Below, one piece after another: positions 55,916 to 64,000 of a stretch of 64,000 nt of DNA. Position 1 is the stretch's first letter, and every line of letters starts with the position of its first letter. The position numbers and the translations under genes were made by a program. Under the pieces are notes generated by a model. The model saw only the letters and a list, made by a program, of their open reading frames with translations, did no database searches and was not told the DNA's origin. Source of the stretch: Paenibacillus sp. FSL H3-0469 (GTDB lineage Bacteria > Bacillota > Bacilli > Paenibacillales > Paenibacillaceae); NCBI RefSeq assembly GCF_038051945.1, contig NZ_CP150302.1:186001-250000 (forward strand). Direction: 5' to 3'.

Positions 55916-58204
55916 TTAATATTTCGGCTGCTTAATGAAGGGGGATAGCAGCTTCTGAGCAATTGGACGAAGCCAAAAAGCCACCACTGTCGTTCCCGTC
56001 CATGAGCTGCGCTTATTCTGGAGATATTGGTCGTTGATGATATAAGTCCGGGTGGAAGCAGGGCTCCTCAGTCCCAGCCGTTCCCATTCAGCCGGATCAT
56101 TGGACCCGCCGAGCCTGATCAGCATAGCCTCTGCCGCACGTTCGATCTTATCCGGAATCTGATCGAATGCTCCGGTAATCTGCGTATGAAATTCATCGAT
56201 CGGGCTGCGGCTGGCGATGCTCTCCAGGTGAATGCCTTCGCGGAGATAGGAGACGAAGGCCAGATGGTCAGCCCAGCATTCATCGATATAGAACAGCCGT
56301 ACCCGCTGTTCCGCAGGGCTCACCCTCTGCTCGCCCAGCAGTATGCTGAGCCGCTCTGTGTAGAGAATCCGCCGCTGGTCCTCGATCATATCCGAATAAC
56401 GGTTCAGCTCGTTATGGATATCGAAGTTCTGGCTCATTACAATTTGCTGAATACTTGCGATCTTCCGGCCAAGCGAAGGCCCTGCAATAGCTTCCTGCTG
56501 TCTGAGCGCATGGGCTGGGGTTGGGGAGCTGAAGCGGCGCATCAAATCGTCTTCCAGACTGACATAGAAGACAGAAGCCCCCGGGTCGCCCTGGCGGCCG
56601 GAACGCCCGCGAAGCTGATTGTCAATCCGCACGCTCTCATTCACATGGGTGCCAATGACATATAACCCGCCGAGCCGGGCGACAGCGTCGGCCTGTACCG
56701 GGTCACCGCCGCCGAGCCGGATATCGACACCGCGACCCGCCATATTCGTTGAGACCGTTACGGCGCCGAGTTCTCCGGCTCTGGCGATGATATCCGCTTC
56801 CTCAGCATCATTCTTCGCATTCAGTACCTGAACGGGAACACCGGCAGCCGCAAGCTCCGCAGCCAGCATGTCCGATTCCTCGACGCTTGCGGTCCCAATC
56901 AGTATGGGACGTCCCTCCCTGTGAATAGAGGAGATGTCCTGCACGAGCGCCTGATATTTGACATCCTTGTGTGTGTAAATCCGGTGAGGGTGATCTACCC
57001 GGATGTTCGGCTGATTCGGCGGAATCTCCACCACCTGCAGAGCATAGATATCCTTGAATTCCATAGCCGAGGCGCAGGCTGTAGCGGTCATTCCGCAGAT
57101 TTCCGGATATAGGCTAATGAAGTGTTGAATAGTGATTGTACCGAGAATTTTCCCGCCTGCGGTCCATTTCAGTCCTTCTTTGGCAGTCAGTGCGGCTTGC
57201 AGGCCGTCCGGCAAATACCGGTTCTCGGCCACGCGTCCCGTATATTCTTCGATCAGCTCAATAGCACCGCCACGGACAATGTAATCAATGTCCTTCGTTA
57301 ATAAGGTCTCCACATGCAGCGCACAATTCAGTGAGGTTAGCAGCTGACTGTTCCGGCTATCGTAGAGATTACCGCATCCCAGCAGCTCCTCCACCTTGGC
57401 AGCACCAGCATCGTTCAGGTATACGTTCCGTTGGAATTCGTCATAATCGTAATGCTCTCCAGCCAGCAGCAGCCGGGCCAGATCTGCGTATCGCATGCCG
57501 TCGCTATGACTGACCTCGGATTCGCCACTGATTACAAGCGGTACCCGCGCTTCATCAAGCAGCAGGGAATCAGCTTCGTCCACGATGACATAGTGGAAAG
57601 GGCGGTGTACCGTAGCGGCTTCCGTGAGCGCAATGGTGTCCCGCAAGTAGTCGAACCCGGCTTCTTTTGCCGTAACATAGGTGATATCGCTCCTGTAGGC
57701 CGCCCGTTTCTCGCTCAGACTCATGCCCGCTTGAACCGAATCCACCGATAGTCCCAGGAAGCGGTAGATGGGACCCATCCACAGTGCATCCCGCCGGGCC
57801 AAATAATCATTGAAGGTCAGCACATGCACGCCTTTGCCGGTCAGCGCATTCAGATAGGCCGGCATTACGGCTGAGAGGGTTTTGCCTTCACCCGTGTGCT
57901 GCTCAATCAGCATTCGCTCGTGCAGGGCGATAGCAGCCATGATCTGGACATCATAAGGCTGTAATCCGAGGGTTCTTGAGGCAGCCTCGCAGACTAATGA
58001 ATAGGCATCGACAAGCAGCTCTTCCAGAGCTATGCCGGATTGGGCAGCGTGCCGGAGCCGGAGGGACTCCTCCTGAAGCTTGGTGTCATCCCAAGTCTGC
58101 AAATTGCGTTTGCGGATTTGCTCCGTTTTGTCCCGGTAGACACTAAGCATATTCCGGTTATCGTAATCTCTGAAACGTTGCACGAATCTAGCAGCTATAT
58201 TCAT
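55916..58204 (-). CDS. secA2: SecA-like translocase ATPase without C-terminal zinc domain (SecA2 type)
   Basis: AGGGAGA lies 9 bases before ATG 58204; ATGs at 58231 and 58210 precede or crowd it. The 762 residues contain both motor domains: GEGKTLSAVMPAYLNAL (Walker A), VIVDEADSLLLDEA (Walker B), the preprotein crosslinking domain, MTATA, and TNMAGRGVDIRLGGGD with QLRGRSGRQGDPG. A normal housekeeping SecA has about 840 residues and a final CxCxSGKKYK zinc motif; this one ends in a hydrophobic-basic tail (FWLRPIAQKLLSPFIK). It probably exports a special set of proteins. No secY2 or accessory Sec gene adjoins. Confidence 0.87.
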   Translation of the reverse strand: MNIAARFVQRFRDYDNRNMLSVYRDKTEQIRKRNLQTWDDTKLQEESLRLRHAAQSGIALEELLVDAYSLVCEAASRTLGLQPYDVQIMAAIALHERMLIEQHTGEGKTLSAVMPAYLNALTGKGVHVLTFNDYLARRDALWMGPIYRFLGLSVDSVQAGMSLSEKRAAYRSDITYVTAKEAGFDYLRDTIALTEAATVHRPFHYVIVDEADSLLLDEARVPLVISGESEVSHSDGMRYADLARLLLAGEHYDYDEFQRNVYLNDAGAAKVEELLGCGNLYDSRNSQLLTSLNCALHVETLLTKDIDYIVRGGAIELIEEYTGRVAENRYLPDGLQAALTAKEGLKWTAGGKILGTITIQHFISLYPEICGMTATACASAMEFKDIYALQVVEIPPNQPNIRVDHPHRIYTHKDVKYQALVQDISSIHREGRPILIGTASVEESDMLAAELAAAGVPVQVLNAKNDAEEADIIARAGELGAVTVSTNMAGRGVDIRLGGGDPVQADAVARLGGLYVIGTHVNESVRIDNQLRGRSGRQGDPGASVFYVSLEDDLMRRFSSPTPAHALRQQEAIAGPSLGRKIASIQQIVMSQNFDIHNELNRYSDMIEDQRRILYTERLSILLGEQRVSPAEQRVRLFYIDECWADHLAFVSYLREGIHLESIASRSPIDEFHTQITGAFDQIPDKIERAAEAMLIRLGGSNDPAEWERLGLRSPASTRTYIINDQYLQNKRSSWTGTTVVAFWLRPIAQKLLSPFIKQPKY

Positions 58205-58363
58205 AGTCATAGTCTCTCCCTGTTCTCCCAACTGCTAATATGAACCTCATCGGGCTACTTTACTGTATATTATAATCCATTCCTGTTTCGGTTTACCAAT
58301 GTATGGATTATAAGCCCAAGAGACGAGAGTTAGCTGAATAGGAAAGGGGAGTGGAAGCAGCCT

Positions 58364-58411
58364 TTAGGCACTCAGTCCGCCGTCGACCGGCAGGATGACC
58401 CCTGTTACGAT
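58364..58411 (-). pseudogene. C-terminal remnant of a short-chain dehydrogenase
   Basis: On the minus strand the bases read IVTGVILPVDGGLSA followed by TAA. T-G-x-x-x-x-V-D-G-G is the classic end of SDR enzymes (TGGVLPVDGGLS-like). Nothing before it on that strand codes for the rest, so only 15 codons survive at the edge of the MarR/RidA/monooxygenase module. Confidence 0.6.
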
Positions 58412-58486
58412 TAAAAGCAGCCTCTCACTTGAACTGTATCCCCAATTATTATTGATGTCTAACCTATGTACAATTTATTGGGTTCG

Positions 58487-58966
58487 TTAGCGATAGAAGT
58501 CCACCATATCTCCAAACAGCTGTTTAATAAATTCGAGCTCGCTTTCTTTATATCTTTCCAAAAACTCGTACATTCTTTGCTTTTCCTTCACATGAAGCTC
58601 ATCATGAGCAGCAAATAGCTTTTTGCCGATAGGCGTTAGCCGAAAATACACTTCCTTTTTGTTGTCGTTGAACTGGGCTTTTCGCACCCAACCTGCCTTT
58701 AGTAATTTATTTGCGATCTTGGAGGTATTTCCTTTACTTAAATTGATTCTCTCCGCGATGGAAGTGAGATTGATCGGCTCCTGCTCTCCGATGCACGCAA
58801 TGGTGTGCAGTTCCGTCATATTCAAGCTGAATTCTGATTCAATATGCTTCCGGATATCCTTCAGGTATGTGGCAGTTATTCGGGTTTCATATTGCTCTTT
58901 TTGCTCAAGAAACTGAACGAAAAATTCATGAATGGCAGTTTTGTTTTTACTGGCAGTATCCATCAT
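58487..58966 (-). CDS. MarR-family regulator
   Basis: GAGGAG lies 8 bases before ATG 58966; the longer frame to 59074 runs through the promoter region. The 159-residue protein carries the winged HTH of MarR type (LTSIAERINLSKGNTSKIANKLLKAGWVRKAQFNDNKKEVYFRLTPIGKKL) flanked by dimer helices. It is divergent from ridA and the FAD monooxygenase gene and probably represses them until a phenolic or antibiotic-like ligand binds. The codon use is more AT-rich than that of neighbouring genes. Confidence 0.9.
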   Translation of the reverse strand: MMDTASKNKTAIHEFFVQFLEQKEQYETRITATYLKDIRKHIESEFSLNMTELHTIACIGEQEPINLTSIAERINLSKGNTSKIANKLLKAGWVRKAQFNDNKKEVYFRLTPIGKKLFAAHDELHVKEKQRMYEFLERYKESELEFIKQLFGDMVDFYR

Positions 58967-59051
58967 TATGCTGGCTCCTCGACTTATTTGTTTTATTATA
59001 TCATAGATTGTTCTCTGAGAAACATACGGAATACCCATATTGGGATTGGGG

Positions 59052-59101
59052 TTGACATGATAAAGAGTAACCAAGTAAAATGATATTGTTTCGAATGAAA
59101 C
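59052..59101 (+). promoter_or_regulatory. Promoter and palindromic operator of the ridA-monooxygenase operon
   Basis: TTGACA (59052-59057) and TAAAAT (59076-59081) are 18 bases apart. GTTTCGAATGAAAC (59088-59101), inverted GTTTC/GAAAC arms around 4 bases, covers the start site. ATTGTTTCG (59085-59093) returns in inverted form as CGAAACAAT at 59160-59168. Both are good candidates for the MarR protein. Confidence 0.6.
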
Positions 59102-59251
59102 TAAAATTGTATATAATTTTCATCACCCTTGTTTTAACGGGCGATAAAAAAGGTTCTAACGAAACAATAATTGATGAAGGAGGTTTGCCGGGAATACTTG
59201 TCCACTTTTCAAGAGGGAATTTATAAATAGGGAAATGGAGCATACCTGCCT

Positions 59252-59653
59252 ATGGAGGTCGTAAATCCGAAGACCTTGACGGATAAGTTTACATCTGTAA
59301 TTTCTCATGTCGTGGTAACTACTGCCTCCCAATTGGCCTTCATCTCAGGTCAGGTTTCTGTAGATGAAACAGGATCATTGGTCGGTTCAGGGGACTATTA
59401 CGCGCAAGCGATTCAAGTGTTCACCAACCTTAAGTATGCATTGGAAGCCGTGCGAGCGGATCCCTTGTACATTGTAAAAATGAATATTTTTGTTGTAAAC
59501 CACAACCCGGAAATGATTCCGATTATTTTTGAGGCAGGATTTCATGTGTTTGGCCCTCACTGGCCGAAGACAGCAAGTACCTATATAGGCGTTCAAGCAC
59601 TAGCCGATCCTGAATGGCTTATCGAAATAGACGCTATCGTGATCTTCCCATAA
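59252..59653 (+). CDS. RidA-family protein
   Basis: 133 residues with the RidA/YjgF trimer pattern: LAFISGQVSVDETGSLVGSGDYYAQAIQVFTNLKYALEAV and a C-terminal ALADPEWLIEIDAIVI. The arginine that binds imine acids in true deaminases (R105 in E. coli, around the IEVTA-like end) is not visible, so it may be a detoxification or substrate-handling member rather than a true 2-aminoacrylate deaminase. GGAG lies 11 bases before the ATG. It is followed 24 bases on by the monooxygenase gene. Confidence 0.82.
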   Translation: MEVVNPKTLTDKFTSVISHVVVTTASQLAFISGQVSVDETGSLVGSGDYYAQAIQVFTNLKYALEAVRADPLYIVKMNIFVVNHNPEMIPIIFEAGFHVFGPHWPKTASTYIGVQALADPEWLIEIDAIVIFP

Positions 59654-59677
59654 TGTTTAAGAAAAGAGGCTTTTGAT

Positions 59678-61174
59678 ATGAAATATGAAGTCATCCTGAT
59701 CGGTGGCGGACCTGTCGGCATGATGCTGGCCGGGGAATTGGCATTAGCCGGTGTAAAGGTCTGCGTCATTGAGCGATTAAAAGAGACAACTCCTTATTCA
59801 CGTGCGCTTACCGTACATCCTCGAACTCTTGAAATATTAGATATGCGTGGACTGAAATCACAATTAATCAGTCAAGGCCGCTTACTTTCGAGAGGACATT
59901 TCGCCGGATTAGAAACTCCTTTGGATTTCACGGTGTTGAATTCTTCTTCCAATCACACTCTCTTTTTACCGCAGAGTGAGACGGAGAAGGTGTTGGAGGA
60001 ATGGGCGCTTAGCCTTGGCGCAGAGGTCTGGAGAGAGGTTGAGGCTCTATCTGTACACCAGGATGAGGATGGGGTTGACGTTAAGGTCGCAGGACCTCAT
60101 GCAGAAACAACGTTAAGATCAGCTTATGTGGTAGGTACGGATGGAGCCAGAAGTTTGGTTCGCAAGCATGCAAATATATCATTTGAAGGTTCAGATGCGA
60201 CCTTCACGGCGATTCTGGGGGATGCCGTTCTATCTGATTTGGCTCCTATGAGTGTCATATCCCGGATTACAGAAAAAGGATTGGTCAGCATCATGCCGAT
60301 CAATGATCATCTGTATCGGGTCTTGATGATCGATATGGAGAGACGTAACATCTCTAAGGATGAGCCCGTTACATTGGAAGAGTTTCGTTCATCGCTCATC
60401 CGTACAACCGGAAGCGATCTGGGATTGAACGATGTGAAATGGATGTCCCGTTTCGGAAATGCGACGCGGCAAGCTGGACGCTATCGGAATGGTCGATTGT
60501 TCTTGGCGGGAGATTCGGCGCACATTCATTTTCCCGCTGGTGGACAGGGAATGAATGTCGGCTTACAAGAAGCGATGAACTTAGGCTGGAAGCTTGCAGG
60601 AGCAATCAAAGGCTGGGCTCCGGACTGGCTATTGGACAGTTATCATGCCGAACGCTTTCCATGGAATACAACCTTGCTCCGGAATACCGAGGTCCAAACC
60701 CTGCTTCTGGATGTGACTCCCCCTATCACGGAACTTCGAAGTATGTTAGCTAAACTGATTCAAATACCGGAAGCAAATTATCAGATCGCCGCACAAGTTT
60801 CCGCAATGGATGTACTTTATGCTCCAGACGCCGAAGCGCCTCCCCATCCTTTAAATGGGAAACGTTTCAAGGATCTAAGCTTAAAGCTGAAAGACGGGCA
60901 ATTGATTAACTCCTATCCGTTACTACAAAAAGGTACTTTTCTTCTGCTGCATTTCCATCCTAATGAACAGAATAGCTGTCAATGGGAAACGTTTAGCAAC
61001 CTTCAAGTTGTACATGCCTCTTTGGCTGAGGCTGACGCGGATTGGAACGACGTCCACACGGCGCTTATTCGGCCGGATGGACATATTGCCTGGGCGATTC
61101 CTCTATCCGCTCCAAATCCAATGCAAACCATAAATGAAGGAATCACTCGCTGGTGCGGGGACATTACCGTATAG
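59678..61174 (+). CDS. FAD-dependent aromatic monooxygenase (PheA/TfdB or Rox-like)
   Basis: 498 residues with GGGPVGMMLAGELALAG (FAD-binding), ERLKETTPYSRALTVHPRTLE, GTDGARSLVRKH (the DG fingerprint) and GDSAHIHFPAGGQGMNVGLQEAMNLGWKL (FAD ribityl site). The C-terminal thioredoxin-like part is present. Such enzymes hydroxylate phenols, anthracyclines, tetracyclines or rifamycins. MarR plus RidA neighbours suggest inducible breakdown of an aromatic compound. The AT-rich style differs from flanking genes. Confidence 0.88.
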   Translation: MKYEVILIGGGPVGMMLAGELALAGVKVCVIERLKETTPYSRALTVHPRTLEILDMRGLKSQLISQGRLLSRGHFAGLETPLDFTVLNSSSNHTLFLPQSETEKVLEEWALSLGAEVWREVEALSVHQDEDGVDVKVAGPHAETTLRSAYVVGTDGARSLVRKHANISFEGSDATFTAILGDAVLSDLAPMSVISRITEKGLVSIMPINDHLYRVLMIDMERRNISKDEPVTLEEFRSSLIRTTGSDLGLNDVKWMSRFGNATRQAGRYRNGRLFLAGDSAHIHFPAGGQGMNVGLQEAMNLGWKLAGAIKGWAPDWLLDSYHAERFPWNTTLLRNTEVQTLLLDVTPPITELRSMLAKLIQIPEANYQIAAQVSAMDVLYAPDAEAPPHPLNGKRFKDLSLKLKDGQLINSYPLLQKGTFLLLHFHPNEQNSCQWETFSNLQVVHASLAEADADWNDVHTALIRPDGHIAWAIPLSAPNPMQTINEGITRWCGDITV

Positions 61175-61245
61175 TAATTCGTTCGAGGTGCGTAACTGAT
61201 TCGCTACCACGTTCAAGGATCTAATGAATTAGGGCTTGCAATTAA

Positions 61246-61295
61246 AAACAAGCGACCCTTCAGAAGGCGGACAGCCCCCGGAGGATCGCTTGTTT
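61246..61295. terminator. Terminator between monooxygenase and permease genes
   Basis: AAACAAGCGA pairs with TCGCTTGTTT around a GC-rich loop and is bordered by A- and T-runs, so it serves both convergent genes. Confidence 0.82.
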
Positions 61296-61325
61296 ATTTT
61301 AATAGTATTCATTGGATCGTAAGAC

Positions 61326-62249
61326 TTAACCTTTGACCCCGCCGACAACCATCCCTTTGACGAAATACTTCTGCAGGAACGGATAGACGATGATAATCGG
61401 CACACTGGCCACAATAGTCATCGTAGCACGGATAGAGGTCGGTGTAACGGTCGATTTGTTGCCCTGCGCGTTCGCAAAGGCATCGGCTGCCGAGGAACTG
61501 GACATCGCGGTGTTGGATGTTGACAGCATCTTCATCAGCTCGTATTGCAGCGTACTCAGGCTTGGCGTGGAGGAGTTGTACAGGAAGACGTCAAACCAGG
61601 AATTCCACTGATAGACCGCTACGAACAGGGAGACAGTAGCCAGCGCCGGAACGGTCAGCGGAAGCACAATGCGCGAGAAGGTGATGAAGTCGCCTGCGCC
61701 GTCGATTTTGGCCGATTCCATCAGTCCCTCAGGCAGTGCCTCAATGAAGGAGCGGATGACGATCATATTAAATACGCCGATGATGCCCGGAATGATATAG
61801 ACCCAGAAGCTGTTCAGCATGTTCAGCTCTTTGATCAGCAGGTAGCCTGGAATCAGACCGCCGCTGAAGTACATGGTGAAAATAAACGTGACGGACACAA
61901 ACTTCTTCAGCTTATATTCCGGACGGCTTACCGTATAGGCCAGCATCGCTGTACAGAATACGGAGACCACAGTGCCGATTACCGTCCGTGCTGCAGAGAC
62001 AAACGTTGAAAAGAAGATGTTGGATTCACTGAATACATACTCGAAGTTGCGCAGTGTCCATTCACGAGGCCAGATATAAATATCACCGCGGACAGAGTCA
62101 TTCGCTTCATTGAACGATAGAGCAAACATATTCAGGAACGGATAGAGGGTAACAATGACCAAGAGAATCATGAAGATCGTATTGCATATATCGAAGATTC
62201 GGTCACCAAGCGATGAATTCCGGTATGAATTGGTTTTGGATTTAGCCAT
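61326..62249 (-). CDS. Carbohydrate ABC transporter permease, LplC/YtcP type
   Basis: 307 residues with six membrane helices and the EAA loop in EALPEGLMESAKIDGAGDFITFSRIVLPLTVPAL, which contacts the ATPase. The long extracellular loop and GMVVGGVKG end are typical of the YtcP family that imports oligosaccharides or uronides. It starts 17 bases after the LplB-type gene. No ATPase gene is in the operon; these systems usually share MsmX-like ATPases. Confidence 0.92.
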   Translation of the reverse strand: MAKSKTNSYRNSSLGDRIFDICNTIFMILLVIVTLYPFLNMFALSFNEANDSVRGDIYIWPREWTLRNFEYVFSESNIFFSTFVSAARTVIGTVVSVFCTAMLAYTVSRPEYKLKKFVSVTFIFTMYFSGGLIPGYLLIKELNMLNSFWVYIIPGIIGVFNMIVIRSFIEALPEGLMESAKIDGAGDFITFSRIVLPLTVPALATVSLFVAVYQWNSWFDVFLYNSSTPSLSTLQYELMKMLSTSNTAMSSSSAADAFANAQGNKSTVTPTSIRATMTIVASVPIIIVYPFLQKYFVKGMVVGGVKG

Positions 62250-62266
62250 TACTTGTGTCCTCCTTT

Positions 62267-63256
62267 CTAGTACAATCTGCTTTCGCCCATACGCTTGGCG
62301 ATATTATTGGCTGCGATCAAGAAGATGAAGCTGACCAGCGTCTTGAACATACCCGCTGCGGTGGCAAGCCCGAAGTTGTTCATCTGCATCCCGTACTTCA
62401 GTACGAAGATATCCAGATTCTCCGAGTAGTCGAGGTTCATCCCGTTACCTAACAGGTACTGTGCCTCGAAGCCGGACTCCAGAATATGGCCCAGGTTCAT
62501 GATCAGAATCAGAACGATAACCGGCTTGATACCCGGCAGGGTAATATAGAACATTCTTTGCAGACGGGATGCCCCGTCAATCTCAGCCGCTTCATATTGA
62601 GAAGGGTCGATGGAGGTGATGGCTGCCAGATAGATGATGGTATTCCAGCCGACATTCTTCCAGACTTCCGTAACCCCGAGTATTCCCCAGAAGTACTTGC
62701 CTTCGCCCAGCCACAGAATTGGATGATCAATAAGCTGCGCTTTGACCAGCAGCACATTGATGATCCCTTCCGGTGCCAGTGCCATCTGTACAATATTGGC
62801 CGCTACGACCCAGGAAATGAAGTAAGGCAGGTAACTGATCGTCTGCACGGTGCGTTTGAAGAACACATTGCGCAGCTCATTCAGCAGTAGGGCCAGTACG
62901 ATGGCCGTTACAAATCCGAGAACCAGGTTAATGGAGCTCATAACCAGAGTATTACGAAGGACGCGATAGAACTGCTGTTCCTGGAACAGGAATTTGAAAT
63001 TGTCCCAGCCGACCCACTTCTGGTCGAACAGATCCTTGGCTGGCTTGAATTTCTGAAAAGCAATCGTCCATCCCCATAGCGGGAGGTATTTGAATATAAT
63101 CACCCATAACAGAAAGGGCAATGACATCAGCATCAGCATTTTCTGTTTAGATAGCTCTTTAAAAAAGGTTTTGAAGCGCGAAGTACCGGTATTATTCGAT
63201 TTTGCCAACTGCACAGCGGTTTTTCCCACCTGTACCGTCCCCTTTCCAAGCTCCAT
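62267..63256 (-). CDS. ABC transporter permease, LplB/YteP type
   Basis: 329 residues. A charged N-terminus is followed by six membrane helices and the EAA loop in SQYEAAEIDGASRLQRMFYITLPGIKPVI. The family motif LPLWGWTIAFQKFKPAKDLF is near the N-terminus. It pairs with the downstream LplC-type permease and the upstream binding protein, all on the minus strand. Confidence 0.92.
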   Translation of the reverse strand: MELGKGTVQVGKTAVQLAKSNNTGTSRFKTFFKELSKQKMLMLMSLPFLLWVIIFKYLPLWGWTIAFQKFKPAKDLFDQKWVGWDNFKFLFQEQQFYRVLRNTLVMSSINLVLGFVTAIVLALLLNELRNVFFKRTVQTISYLPYFISWVVAANIVQMALAPEGIINVLLVKAQLIDHPILWLGEGKYFWGILGVTEVWKNVGWNTIIYLAAITSIDPSQYEAAEIDGASRLQRMFYITLPGIKPVIVLILIMNLGHILESGFEAQYLLGNGMNLDYSENLDIFVLKYGMQMNNFGLATAAGMFKTLVSFIFLIAANNIAKRMGESRLY

Positions 63257-63283
63257 ATTCTCTCTTTGCTAACAAGTGTAGAA

Positions 63284-63314
63284 GGGAAAAGTGAAGGCAG
63301 GCTTCACTTTTCCC
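63284..63314 (-). promoter_or_regulatory. Intercistronic hairpin between binding protein and permease genes
   Basis: GGGAAAAGTGAAG and CTTCACTTTTCCC form a perfect 13-bp stem with a 5-base loop. Lacking a T-run, it probably protects the binding-protein message or gives partial termination, so that more binding protein than permease is made. Confidence 0.65.
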
Positions 63315-63346
63315 GGTTCATCATGCTGCATCTGGGAAGCGGACGC

Positions 63347-64000
63347 TTACCATTTGCCGTCGATGCGGTCCTTGATCTTGTTAGTCATGAATTCTTCGTA
63401 GCCCTTAGCATCGAGCTTGTTGTATTCGGCCAGGTATTCACTCCAGACCTTTTCAAATTGGCCAGGGGCAGCAAGCACCATACGAGGATAGTACTTCTGC
63501 TGCAAATCGCCGGCTCTCTGGCTGAAGAGCTGCTCAGGGGAGCCCGGTTCTTTCTCAATACTCCAGGCAGGGTACCATGGACGCTCTACCGGCTCGGCAT
63601 AGAAGTCGGAGAAGGTCTTCAGGTTGTATTTCTCCAGCAGTGTTTTGTCGCCATCTGTGTAGTTGATCGCTGCAACTTCCGGCTGGTTGAACGGAACGTG
63701 GGCGTTGCCGTCATCATACACGGAATTGTCGCCATAACGCGGCCATTCATAATCGAAATAAGCGAAGCCGAATTTACGTTTGAAATCATTGTCGTTGCGG
63801 TTTGTCAGCTGTTCTTCGCTCATCACCATACGGCCTTCAGCGTTCTTAGTGTAAGTTTCGCCTTCAATGCCCCACTCGACAAGCTTCTGGTTCTCATCGG
63901 TCAGCAGGTTGTCAAAATACTTGATGATGCGGACCGGATCTTTTGCGCTGACAGAGATACCCAGCCCGCGGTTGTTAACGAAGGACGGAGGATCAACATA
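63347..64000 (-). CDS. Extracellular sugar-binding protein, C-terminal part (5' end outside window)
   Basis: The frame is open to base 64000 on the minus strand, so the last 217 residues are seen: YVDPPSFVNNRGLGISVSAKDPVRIIKYFDNLLTDENQKLVEWGIEGETY.. and the end WSEYLAEYNKLDAKGYEEFMTNKIKDRIDGKW, all typical of LplA/YtcQ-type oligosaccharide-binding lipoproteins. The signal peptide is beyond the window. It is the first gene of the three seen in this ABC system, with a hairpin after it. Confidence 0.9.
   Translation of the reverse strand, partial: YVDPPSFVNNRGLGISVSAKDPVRIIKYFDNLLTDENQKLVEWGIEGETYTKNAEGRMVMSEEQLTNRNDNDFKRKFGFAYFDYEWPRYGDNSVYDDGNAHVPFNQPEVAAINYTDGDKTLLEKYNLKTFSDFYAEPVERPWYPAWSIEKEPGSPEQLFSQRAGDLQQKYYPRMVLAAPGQFEKVWSEYLAEYNKLDAKGYEEFMTNKIKDRIDGKW

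Overview
The window looks like chromosomal DNA of a spore-forming, low-GC-phylum Gram-positive bacterium of the Paenibacillus type. The evidence is protein family content (two LplB/YtcP-type sugar permeases with a YtcQ-type binding protein, DUF4179 and DUF5050 proteins, a complete Mrp antiporter operon, a LicT/BglP/BglA operon), strong AGGAGG-type ribosome binding sites, sigma-A, ECF, CcpA and Fur signatures, and moderately GC-rich codon use. No rRNA, tRNA, IS element, phage or CRISPR array was seen. The genus call is inference; no database was searched.

Layout. 1-5.4 kb: end of a GH43 arabinanase, a solo FabF divergent from an MmyB-type regulator, a citrate synthase-like enzyme, a small spore-appendage-like protein and exonuclease III. 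5.5-15.3 kb: amidase/VanZ-RDD pair, M29 aminopeptidase, a 52-bp tandem repeat array, an ECF sigma/DUF4179 pair, a GNAT enzyme, a secreted DUF5050 protein and an atypical carbamoyltransferase. 15.5-20.3 kb: an XRE regulator with 29-residue repeats, then an operon (XpaC-like, substrate-binding/VWA, TelA) behind an ECF-type promoter. 20.5-26.4 kb: a purine-class riboswitch with unusual loops in front of an EamA transporter, then a beta-glucoside operon (licT-bglP-bglA) with two RAT/terminator antitermination sites and a cre box. 26.4-37.3 kb: small conserved proteins, an Rpn-type nuclease with an apparent ATT start, an orphan sugar-binding lipoprotein under a cre box, a large serine hydrolase, a BBE-type flavoprotein, and a Fur-controlled AraC plus siderophore-binding locus damaged by an in-frame amber codon and by absence of a stop between the two genes, then meso-DAP dehydrogenase. 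37.6-41.8 kb: a hairpin repeat array, gdhA, a DUF2625/phosphoesterase pair and a Usp/KdpD-like protein. 41.9-47.7 kb: mrp operon with mrpA and mrpB fused. 47.8-58.2 kb: MFS transporter, membrane phosphoesterase, YtrA-type GntR/ABC operon, photolyase, membrane serine hydrolase and a SecA2-like ATPase. 58.3-61.2 kb: a remnant of a short-chain dehydrogenase and a MarR/RidA/FAD-monooxygenase module of more AT-rich style. 61.3-64.0 kb: an LplC-LplB-binding protein sugar ABC system on the minus strand, cut by the window edge.

Themes. Much of the gene content concerns plant-polysaccharide and sugar uptake (arabinan, beta-glucosides, two oligosaccharide-binding proteins) under catabolite control, and envelope or ion stress (ECF sigma, TelA operon, Mrp, VanZ-RDD). 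The most notable non-coding elements are the purine-like riboswitch, two independent arrays of about 51 bp period whose units each contain a hairpin, and a dispersed hairpin element found directly 3' of three unrelated genes. Several starts appear to be rare codons (CTG, ATT) chosen because the only good ribosome binding site points to them.
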